Part shown: piece after piece, positions 55,596 to 62,186 of the stretch
Layout of the letters: each line of letters starts with the position of its first letter
Position numbering within the stretch: the first letter of the stretch is position 1
From: Burkholderiales bacterium RIFCSPHIGHO2_01_FULL_63_240
GTDB taxonomy: Bacteria > Pseudomonadota > Gammaproteobacteria > Burkholderiales > Burkholderiaceae_C
Length of the DNA: 64,000 nt
Direction: 5' to 3'
Assembly (NCBI GenBank): GCA_001770725.1
Contig: MERU01000002.1
Location: 1 to 64,000 of the forward strand
Translations under genes and position numbers: made by a program
The notes under the pieces: generated by a model
What the model saw: only the letters and a program-made list of their open reading frames with translations
Databases searched by the model: none
Told to the model about the DNA's origin: nothing

Positions 55596-56378
55596 GTGAA
55601 CAACACCCTCAGCACCACCGCCAGCACCACCGCAGCCGCCAAGCCCCTGGCTGGCCAGGTCGCCTTCATCCATGGCGGCTCGCGCGGCATCGGCGCCGCC
55701 AGCGCACGCCGCCTGGCCCGCGATGGCGCCACCGTCGCCATTGGCTACGCTTCCTCGGCCATCGCCGCCGAAGCGCTGGTCGAAGAGATCAAGGCCAGCG
55801 GCGGCAACGCCATCGCCCTGAAGGCCGATGCCACCGACGCCGCCGCGCTGACCCGCGCCATCGACAGCGTCGCCGATCGCTTCGGGCGCCTCGACATCCT
55901 CGTCAACAGCGCCGGCGTGCTGGCCTTGGCCCCGCTGGAGCAATTCACGCTGGAAGACTTCGACCGCACCGTGGCCGTCAACATCCGTTCCGTCTTCGTG
56001 GCCACTCAGGCGGCGGCCAAGCACATGAAGCAGGGCGGCCGCATCATCAACATCGGCAGCACCAACGCGCAGCGCATGCCGTTCGCAGGGGGCGCGCCTT
56101 ATGCGATGAGCAAGTCCGCGCTGGTGGGGCTGGTCAAAGGCCTTGCCCGCGACCTCGGCCCGCGTGGCATCACCGTCAACAACGTGGCGCCTGGCCCGGT
56201 GGACACCGACATGAACCCGGAGAAGGGCGACTTCGCCGCCGTGATGCACGGGCTGATGGCCATCCCCCGCCACGGCAAGGCCGAAGAGATCGCGGGCATG
56301 GTGGCCTACCTGGCCGGGCCTGACGCGGCGTTCGTCACGGGCGCCGACCTGCTCATCGACGGCGGCTTTGCTGCCTGA
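55596..56378 (+). CDS. SDR-family oxidoreductase (LysR-linked, first)
   Basis: The product is 260 residues: a Thr/Ala-rich N-terminal tail, then FIHGGSRGIGAA (TGxxxGIG variant with His-Gly-Gly), NSAGVLALAPLEQF, catalytic Ser in INIGSTNAQ, YAMSKSAL (YxxxK), and ADLLIDGGFAA. It resembles 3-oxoacyl-ACP reductase-like dehydrogenases. ATG at 55596 is preceded by AAAGGAA. It is divergent from the LysR gene and followed by a second SDR after 30 bases. Confidence 0.92.
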   Translation: MNNTLSTTASTTAAAKPLAGQVAFIHGGSRGIGAASARRLARDGATVAIGYASSAIAAEALVEEIKASGGNAIALKADATDAAALTRAIDSVADRFGRLDILVNSAGVLALAPLEQFTLEDFDRTVAVNIRSVFVATQAAAKHMKQGGRIINIGSTNAQRMPFAGGAPYAMSKSALVGLVKGLARDLGPRGITVNNVAPGPVDTDMNPEKGDFAAVMHGLMAIPRHGKAEEIAGMVAYLAGPDAAFVTGADLLIDGGFAA

Positions 56379-56408
56379 CCTTCACGGCTTGACACAAGGA
56401 GCATCGAC

Positions 56409-57200
56409 ATGGACCTTCAACTCAAGGGCAAGCTGGCGCTGGTGAGCGGCAGCACGGCCGGCATCGGTTACGCGATCGCACACACGCTGGCCCAGGAAGG
56501 GGCGGCGGTCATCGTCAACGGTCGAACCCAGGCGGCCGTCGACGAGGCGGTGGCGCGCATCCGCGCCGAGACGAACGGCACGGTGCATGGCCATGCGGGA
56601 GACCTGAGCCAGGCCGACGCCGCAGAGGAGGCCGTGCGGCGCTTTCCTGGCATCGGGATCCTGGTCAACAACCTGGGCATCTTCGAGCCCAAAGCCTTCG
56701 AGGACATCCCCGACGAGGATTGGCAACGCTTCTTCGACGTCAATGTCCTCAGCGGCGTGCGCCTGTCGCGCCTGGTGTTGCCCGACATGAAGCGCGCGAA
56801 CTGGGGGCGCATCGTCTTCATCTCGAGCGAAAGCGCGGTGCAGATCCCGGCCGAGATGATCCACTACGGCATGACCAAGACGGCGCAACTGGCCGTGGCA
56901 CGCGGCCTGGCGGAATCGGTGGCGGGCACGGGCATCACGGTCAACAGCGTGTTGCCTGGCCCCACCAAGTCGCGTGGCGTGGGGGACTTCGTCGAGGGCA
57001 TGGCGCGGGCGAGCGACAAGACCTTTGCTCAGATGGAGGCCGAGTTCTTCGAGCACGTGCGACCCACGTCCTTGATCAAGCGCTTTGCCTCACCGCAGGA
57101 GGTGGCCTCGCTGGTGGCCTATGTGAGCAGCCCGCTGGCTTCGGCGACAACGGGGGCGGCGCTGCGGGTTGACGGGGGCGTGATCAAGAGTGCGTTTTGA
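56409..57200 (+). CDS. SDR-family oxidoreductase (LysR-linked, second)
   Basis: The product is 263 residues: SGSTAGIGYAIA, NNLGIFEPKAFEDI, catalytic Ser in VFISSESAVQIP, YGMTKTAQLAV (YxxxK), and TTGAALRVDGGVIKS. AAGGAG precedes the ATG. It is probably co-transcribed with the preceding SDR. Arg in VNGRTQAAVDEA suggests NADP(H) use. Substrate unknown. The region after it carries a cluster of palindromes. Confidence 0.92.
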   Translation: MDLQLKGKLALVSGSTAGIGYAIAHTLAQEGAAVIVNGRTQAAVDEAVARIRAETNGTVHGHAGDLSQADAAEEAVRRFPGIGILVNNLGIFEPKAFEDIPDEDWQRFFDVNVLSGVRLSRLVLPDMKRANWGRIVFISSESAVQIPAEMIHYGMTKTAQLAVARGLAESVAGTGITVNSVLPGPTKSRGVGDFVEGMARASDKTFAQMEAEFFEHVRPTSLIKRFASPQEVASLVAYVSSPLASATTGAALRVDGGVIKSAF

Positions 57201-57250
57201 ATCAGAGCGCGAGCCGAAGCGCTTGAGGCTTGGAACTCGGCGCTCGGAGC

Positions 57251-57297
57251 AAAAAGCTCGGCTCATGCCCCTGTTTGGGGCGCGCGCCGAGCTTTTT
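57251..57297. terminator. Bidirectional terminator-like hairpin
   Basis: AAAAAGCTCGGC and GCCGAGCTTTTT pair perfectly (12 bp), with an inner stem GCCCC/GGGGC. A and T runs at the two ends make it work on either strand. It lies 50 bases past the second SDR gene. Confidence 0.75.
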
Positions 57298-57327
57298 CAG
57301 TGGGCGTTGACTCATTTCACGACAAAC

Positions 57328-57411
57328 GCCGAGCTCAAAGGTCGGCGTGTGGCCCTGCGAGCTCGGCTTGCGAACCTATTTGGGGCGTGCGCCGAGCAAA
57401 AAGCTCGGCGC
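57328..57411. repeat. Cluster of related GCCGAGC palindromes
   Basis: Two further hairpins built from the same sequence word as the 57251-57297 terminator: GCCGAGCTC/GAGCTCGGC (57328-57336 with 57359-57367) and GCGCCGAGC/GCTCGGCGC around AAAAA (57389-57411). With the terminator they make at least three palindromes in 160 bases, resembling REP-type or duplicated terminator elements. Confidence 0.65.
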
Positions 57412-57442
57412 GTGAGTGCGCGGGGGTGGCGCGCGGCCCTTT

Positions 57443-57841
57443 TCAGGGCGTGAGCCACTCCCAACTGCCGGCGAGGATGCGGGCGCGGCGGTGGCCCGAG
57501 GCGCTGAGCTCCAGCCAGTCGATCTCGGTGACCTGGGCCGTGAGGATGGCGAGGTGGTGCCGCTCGGCCAGCGGCGCGGCTCCAGCGCCGGGCTGCGCGA
57601 GCGGGGTGCCGGGCGCGGCGGGCGCGATGTAGTCACCGGCCGCCGCCGATTGGCGCACGCGCTGCCAGACGGCGTCGACCTCGGGGCCGCTGGTTTGCAC
57701 CGTCACCAGGGCGCGCACGCGCAGCTGCCATTTCAGGCGGTCGCTCCAGAAGACGAACAGGGCTTGGGGGTGGTGCGCGAGTTCGGATGCTTTGGCGCTG
57801 AAGTGGTCGGTAGACGTTTGCTTCTTGATGCGTTGAGACAC
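57443..57841 (-). pseudogene. 5'-truncated PNPOx-like flavoprotein
   Basis: The open frame gives 132 residues. From about residue 11 it reads like the middle and end of a pyridoxamine 5'-phosphate oxidase-related FMN protein: TDHFSAKASELAHHPQALFVFWSDRLKWQLRVRA, and the C-terminal LTAQVTEIDWLELSASGHRRARI. The usual N-terminal 70 or so residues, with the RTVVLRG-like FMN phosphate region, are missing. The first ten codons (MSQRIKKQTS) are AT-rich and continue into the AT-rich insert. The gene therefore appears to have lost its 5' end where the insert begins. It is unlikely to bind FMN normally. Confidence 0.7.
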
Positions 57842-57950
57842 AAACTATCTAAGTGATTAGATTTGGCCTCGTGGAGCGAAATGTGGCGCGTATGCTGATG
57901 TCGCAGGAGATTCGTCTTTACATTTTTCGATCCATTTGGACACAGTTCGC

Positions 57951-58547
57951 TTATAAATCGCCTAGCTCTAAGCGTCTAATGGCTAATCGCTCACCTAAAT
58001 CGCGCGCTGCTGGCAATATCTCCGGATCGATGGCTACAATGTCTTGTTTGTTTTTGTAAGTTGATGGCGGTGAATTTAGAGGGCGAGTGCCGAAAAGGTC
58101 GCCTTGGCCTGTTGTGTAAATGCTCAATTGAATCGAGTGTGCAAGTATTGATATTCTTGATGCCTTTAGGAAGTTGAAGACCGTGAGAGCGGATTCTCGA
58201 TCACTAGTCTCGAACATTGTGACATGAGGCTGTATGTCATCAAGTGAAGTGCGAAAATCAGGTTTCCACCAAATTGGACGGAAAACCTCTGATTCGGCTC
58301 GGAGGAAAACAAAAAATCGTTCGCTGTTGCTAAATAGGCCTGCGCCGTTAATTCGCACTCCCTGCCCCTGGATGTTTCTGCTAAGTACTTTCAGCGTGTC
58401 AATGTCTGGCTTTGATCGATACGGCCCACGTACGGTTACATGTATTGGGGTTGAGCTAATCTTCCACGGCTGCAAAGCTTCTCTCAGCGCGCGGAGGGTG
58501 CCCTCGACGCGGGGATCTAAAAACTCCAAAAAAACGAAGTGAGCCAT
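57951..58547 (-). CDS. 2H phosphoesterase-like protein (LigT/2'-5' RNA ligase superfamily)
   Basis: The product is 198 residues. Two H-x-T motifs about 72 residues apart, PIHVTVRGPY (H36, T38) and QPHVTMFET (H108, T110), are the defining catalytic pair of the 2H superfamily, whose members hydrolyse or form 2',5' or 2',3'-cyclic phosphodiester bonds in RNA and nucleotides. The start MAHFVFLEFLDPRVEGTL fits the first beta-strand of the fold. Its ATG overlaps the nucleotidyltransferase stop codon (TAATG), so translation is coupled. Low-GC codon use differs from the chromosome. Its natural substrate is unknown. Confidence 0.78.
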   Translation of the reverse strand: MAHFVFLEFLDPRVEGTLRALREALQPWKISSTPIHVTVRGPYRSKPDIDTLKVLSRNIQGQGVRINGAGLFSNSERFFVFLRAESEVFRPIWWKPDFRTSLDDIQPHVTMFETSDRESALTVFNFLKASRISILAHSIQLSIYTTGQGDLFGTRPLNSPPSTYKNKQDIVAIDPEILPAARDLGERLAIRRLELGDL

Positions 58548-59527
58548 TAGATTATTAGATATCGTACGAGGTTGCGATCAAGCTTATCGCTTGCGAAAAC
58601 AGCGTGAAGAAAATTGTCGAAATGCTGAGCCTTTTCCTTGAAGCTTTTCCCGGAATCCTTGTGCTCTTCTTCGAGTTCTGCGTGTGATTTTGCTGCCAAA
58701 AACTCTTCGTAGTCGTCGAGGAATTCTTTGTATTTGTTGAGAAGGGTGAGGTCCCCTAATTTGTCAAGTGAACATGCAAGCCGTTCCATTGGTGTCATGG
58801 ACGAAATGGAGACGAACTTGTCAAAGTTGTCAATGCGATCTAGTAAGATGGCTAGGACTGACGAAAAAACTGTGAGCTTTCTGGAAAACTTCAGGTTTAA
58901 GTTCTTTTTCCACCATGGCTTGCTTGTGTCATGACGCGTCCTTTCGTAGTTAAGGCAAACGGTCCTCCAGTATCGAAGGATGTCATTTAGTAAAAAGAGC
59001 GGTTTGTAGTCCGACTTGCCTTTTCCATCTCGGAGGTACATCTCGATGATTTCTTTTGTTGCCAATTCATACAATTCATCATTGTGAATGCACTTGCTTT
59101 CTAGTAGCAGGAGGAGGCGAGTGGTGAAAAGGTTTTCGCTATCGTCTGTGGCGGTTCCGGTTCCGGTAAGAAGTTGGCTTACCTCGTGAATCTTAAAGTA
59201 TTCGCCATCGCCGCTGAACGGTGGAAGTTCAAGGGTGGTATTTACCTGAATTAGCCCCGATAATGCTGTGATCTCTTGGAGACGCGTTAAGCTGCGTTCT
59301 GAATTCAACTTTTCAGGGCGATTGGCTATAAGAAAAACGTCAAGGTCTGATATTCGGCCCGTTTCAAGACGGCCAAGGCTTCCTGCTGCGTAAATGCAAA
59401 GCTCCGGGAGTGCGCATGCTTTTTGTTTGGCAATCTCGTTTCTTACTTTCGCGAGTTGCTCGCGACTGAAATTCATTCGACTCGATAGGCCTTTGTGATT
59501 GGCCAAAGCTTGTGAAAAATCGTTCAT
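58547..59527 (-). CDS. Polymerase beta-fold nucleotidyltransferase
   Basis: The product is 326 residues. The motif AAGSLGRLETGRISDLDVFLIAN gives G49-S50 followed by D61-x-D63, the GS-x10-DxD catalytic signature of the nucleotidyltransferase superfamily, in a form like the GlnD/DUF294 group. A helical C-terminal region follows with LLNDILRYWRTVCLNYER and WWKKNLNLKFSRKL, which looks conserved. ATG at 59527 is preferred over a GTG at 59542, because GTGGAGGT serves as its ribosome-binding site. It is translationally coupled to the 2H phosphoesterase. Substrate (protein, RNA, or small molecule) is unknown; a defence or stress role is an inference from the context. Confidence 0.82.
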   Translation of the reverse strand: MNDFSQALANHKGLSSRMNFSREQLAKVRNEIAKQKACALPELCIYAAGSLGRLETGRISDLDVFLIANRPEKLNSERSLTRLQEITALSGLIQVNTTLELPPFSGDGEYFKIHEVSQLLTGTGTATDDSENLFTTRLLLLLESKCIHNDELYELATKEIIEMYLRDGKGKSDYKPLFLLNDILRYWRTVCLNYERTRHDTSKPWWKKNLNLKFSRKLTVFSSVLAILLDRIDNFDKFVSISSMTPMERLACSLDKLGDLTLLNKYKEFLDDYEEFLAAKSHAELEEEHKDSGKSFKEKAQHFDNFLHAVFASDKLDRNLVRYLII

Positions 59528-59616
59528 GCGCAAAACCTCCACTCTAGTCTCTTGTTAATTGATGCCATCGTACATTTGGTGGCTTCTATTTCCTAGCAGG
59601 GCTGATCATTGTGGGT

Positions 59617-59645
59617 AATATAACGTGGTTATGGTTTTCTGTCTT
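59617..59645 (-). promoter_or_regulatory. Candidate sigma-70 promoter of the nucleotidyltransferase operon
   Basis: On the minus strand AAGACA (59645-59640), 17 bases, then TATATT (59622-59617). The start would be near 59610, giving a leader of about 80 bases. The rest of 59646-59886 is AT-rich, and I see no gene in it. Confidence 0.5.
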
Positions 59646-59886
59646 GGCTGGCGAGATCTGCAATGCTTAGCCGACACGATTCATTGCAATCGGAGAAATT
59701 GATTGGGTGGCGTGCTTGAATTTTTGATCTATACGCTTAAATGAAGCCATTAAGTTCTAATGCGTAGCGTATTTTGCATCTTATGCCCGCTATGGCAAAA
59801 GCGGCTATCTCTGAAACCCCAGTGTTGACCGAAAGCCATCTGATAGCTTCGACTTTATAGCAACTGTACTAGATGCAAACAGATGT

Positions 59887-61293
59887 TCACCTTTGAGATA
59901 GCATCCTGGCCAGTTGGTTATGTCGAGCGACCACCCCCCCCATCTCCACCGTGGTCACCCGCCCACGCTCCGCCACCACCCGCCCATTCACAATCGTCCA
60001 AGCCGTCGGCTCCCCATGGCACATCAGCAACGCGGCCACCGGGTCATGCACCGCCGCCCCGGCTAGCCCCAAGGTGCGCGTGTCAAAGATCGCCAAGTCA
60101 GCCGCGTAACCGGGCGTGATCTGCCCAATGTCCTTGCGCCCCAGCACCTCGGCCCCACCCCGCGTCGCCACACGCAAAGCCGCACGCGCACTCATGTCAG
60201 CCGGCCCGTGGTCACACCCGAAGGGCTCCAAACTGCGCCCCACGCGCGCCAGCAGCATCGCTTGCCGCGCTTCGGCCAGCATGTGCGCGGCGTCGTTGCT
60301 GGCTGAGCCGTCCACGCCCAGGCCCACGGGCACGCCGGCGTTGAGCATGCGGCGCACGGGCGCGATGCCCGAGGCCAGGCGCATGTTGCTGCAAGGGCAG
60401 TGCGCCACGCCCGTGCGGGTGGCGGCAAAGCGGCCGATGCCGTGGTCGTCCAGCTTCACGCAGTGGGCGTGCCACACGTCGTCGCCCAGCCAGCCCAGGC
60501 TCTCGGCGTATTCGGTGGGCGTCTGCTTGAACTTCTCGCGGCTGTAGGCGATGTCGTGGTCGTTCTCGGCCAGGTGGGTGTGCAGGCGCACGCCGCGCCG
60601 GTAGCTGCGCGCCAGGCTGGCCGATTCGCGCATCAAGTCCGGGCTGACCGAAAACGGTGAGCACGGCGCCAGCGCGATGCGCGTCATGCTGAAGTCGCGC
60701 TCGTCGTGCCAGGCCTCGATCAGGCGCTGCGAGTCTTTGAGGATGTCGGCCTCGCGCTCGACCAGGCTGTCGGGCGGCAGGCCGCCGTTCGATTCGCCCA
60801 CGCTCATGCTGCCGCGGCTGGCGTGAAAGCGCATGCCGATGTCCAGCGCCGCTTCGATGCTGTCGTCCAGCCGGCAGCCGTTGGGGTACAGGTACAGGTG
60901 GTCGCTGCTGGTGGTGCAGCCGCTGACCAGCAGCTCGGCCATGGCCACCTGGGTCGACACCCGCACCATCTCGGGCGTCAGGCCCGCCCAGATCGGGTAG
61001 AGCGTGCGCAGCCAGGTGAAGAGCTCGGCGTCCTGCGCGGCGGGTATCGCCCGCGTCAGGCTTTGGTACATGTGGTGGTGCGTGTTGACCAGGCCGGGGA
61101 TGACGACGTGGCCGCGCGCGTCGATCACGTCGGTGGCCTGGGCCAGCAAGGCGGGGTCCAGGTCAGCCGTGGGGCCGCAGGCCACGATGCGCGGGCCCTG
61201 GATGAGCACGCTGGCCTGGCGCCATTCGGTGCCGGCGTCGTCCATGGTGGCGACGCAGTCGGCGTCTTTGATCAGCAGGGTGGGGGTGTGCAT
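59887..61293 (-). CDS. 8-oxoguanine/guanine deaminase-type amidohydrolase
   Basis: Metal-dependent deaminase of the TrzN/AtzB/8-oxoguanine deaminase branch, 468 residues. Ligand motifs in order: VIPGLVNTHHHMYQSLTRA, RLHTHLAENDHD, WHAHCVKLDDHGI and GLGVDGSASNDAAHM. In this position, directly after xdhC, it probably converts guanine to xanthine or 8-oxoguanine to urate, feeding the urate pathway; the two activities cannot be separated by eye. The start overlaps the xdhC 3' end by 22 bases. Confidence 0.88.
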   Translation of the reverse strand: MHTPTLLIKDADCVATMDDAGTEWRQASVLIQGPRIVACGPTADLDPALLAQATDVIDARGHVVIPGLVNTHHHMYQSLTRAIPAAQDAELFTWLRTLYPIWAGLTPEMVRVSTQVAMAELLVSGCTTSSDHLYLYPNGCRLDDSIEAALDIGMRFHASRGSMSVGESNGGLPPDSLVEREADILKDSQRLIEAWHDERDFSMTRIALAPCSPFSVSPDLMRESASLARSYRRGVRLHTHLAENDHDIAYSREKFKQTPTEYAESLGWLGDDVWHAHCVKLDDHGIGRFAATRTGVAHCPCSNMRLASGIAPVRRMLNAGVPVGLGVDGSASNDAAHMLAEARQAMLLARVGRSLEPFGCDHGPADMSARAALRVATRGGAEVLGRKDIGQITPGYAADLAIFDTRTLGLAGAAVHDPVAALLMCHGEPTAWTIVNGRVVAERGRVTTVEMGGVVARHNQLARMLSQR

Positions 61294-62174
61294 GGGGTGC
61301 GCTGCAGCAGCTGCGCCACCACCGAGACGGCGATGACGGCGGGCTCTTTGCCCGGCAGCTCGGGCAGGCCGATGGGGCAGGTCAGGCGGGCGATGGCGTG
61401 GTCGCTCACGCCCATGGCTTGCAGCCGGTGCAGGAACTTGGCGCGCTTGGTTTGCGAGCCGATGAGGCCCGCAAAGGCGAAGTCGCCGCGCCGCAGCACG
61501 GCGTGGATGATGCGCAGGTCCAGGTCGTGGCGGTGGGTGAGCACCAGGTGGCAGGCGCCGGGTGGCGCGTCGGCCACCTCGGCTTCGGCCTGCTCGGTGC
61601 TGACGAACCGGATGTGCGGCGGCAGGGCGGCCAGGGCTTGCGGTGTGGGCAGGCCGGGCGCGTCGGCGCCACAGGTTTCGGCGGTGTCGGCGCGTTCGTC
61701 GACCCAGCGCACGGTGCAGTCGATGTCGGCCAGCAGCCGGGCGATGGCCTGGCCCACGTGGCCGGCGCCGTGCAGCTCCAGGTGAAAGCGCGGCGGGGGC
61801 AGCGTCCAGGCTTGCAGGGTGGCGTCGGTCAGGGGCTCGAAGGCCAGGTCAACCGAGCCGCCGCAGCATTGGCCCAGCGTGGGGCCGAGGGCGAAGGTTT
61901 GTTGCCAGGCGGCCGGTGGCTTGTTGGCCGATCGGGCTTCGGCCAGGGCCTTGCGAGCCAGGTCGATGGCTTGCCATTCGAGGTGGCCGCCGCCGATGGT
62001 TCCAAGCACTTCGCCGCTGTGTTCACCACCCCCCACCAGCATGCGCACACCCGCCTCGCGCGGCGTGGAGCCGCGGATGGCGTGCACGCGCACCACCAGC
62101 GCGGGCCGCCCGGCCGCGAGCCACTGCGCCGCGACGTGGCGCAGGTGGCGCGAGCTGAGGGCGCTGGAGGACAT
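61272..62174 (-). CDS. xdhC: Xanthine dehydrogenase accessory protein XdhC
   Basis: Binds molybdenum cofactor, helps its sulfuration, and inserts it into xanthine dehydrogenase. The 300-residue product has the XdhC/CoxI N-terminal region (VHAIRGSTPREAGVRMLV, GTIGGGHLEWQAI, LGQCCGGSVDL with the key cysteines) and the C-terminal Rossmann-like domain (LHGAGHVGQAIARLLADIDCTVRWVDER, FAGLIGSQTKRAKF). It lies 12 bases after xdhB. Confidence 0.94.
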   Translation of the reverse strand: MSSSALSSRHLRHVAAQWLAAGRPALVVRVHAIRGSTPREAGVRMLVGGGEHSGEVLGTIGGGHLEWQAIDLARKALAEARSANKPPAAWQQTFALGPTLGQCCGGSVDLAFEPLTDATLQAWTLPPPRFHLELHGAGHVGQAIARLLADIDCTVRWVDERADTAETCGADAPGLPTPQALAALPPHIRFVSTEQAEAEVADAPPGACHLVLTHRHDLDLRIIHAVLRRGDFAFAGLIGSQTKRAKFLHRLQAMGVSDHAIARLTCPIGLPELPGKEPAVIAVSVVAQLLQRTPCTPPPC

Positions 62175-62186
62175 CTCAGCCTGCCT

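Larger units (their letters stand above)
57842..59886. mobile_element. AT-rich insert carrying a nucleotidyltransferase and 2H phosphoesterase pair
   Basis: Base composition and codon usage change abruptly at about 57810-57845 and return to the GC-rich background at about 59925. No integrase, transposase, terminal inverted repeats or clear flanking direct repeat is visible, so the transfer mechanism is unknown. The left edge truncates a PNPOx-like gene. The right edge abuts the 3' end of the guanine deaminase-like gene, whose last dozen codons are also relatively AT-rich. Confidence 0.65.

Noticed and set aside
57951-59527. Calling the nucleotidyltransferase/2H pair a CBASS system
   Set aside because: The GS-x10-DxD motif alone does not show a cyclic-oligonucleotide synthase, the C-terminal region looks more GlnD/DUF294-like, and no effector such as a nuclease or membrane protein is present.
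57842-59886. Prophage or integrative element
   Set aside because: No integrase, phage structural gene, tRNA junction or clear direct repeat was found at the edges. Only base composition and the truncated neighbour indicate transfer.
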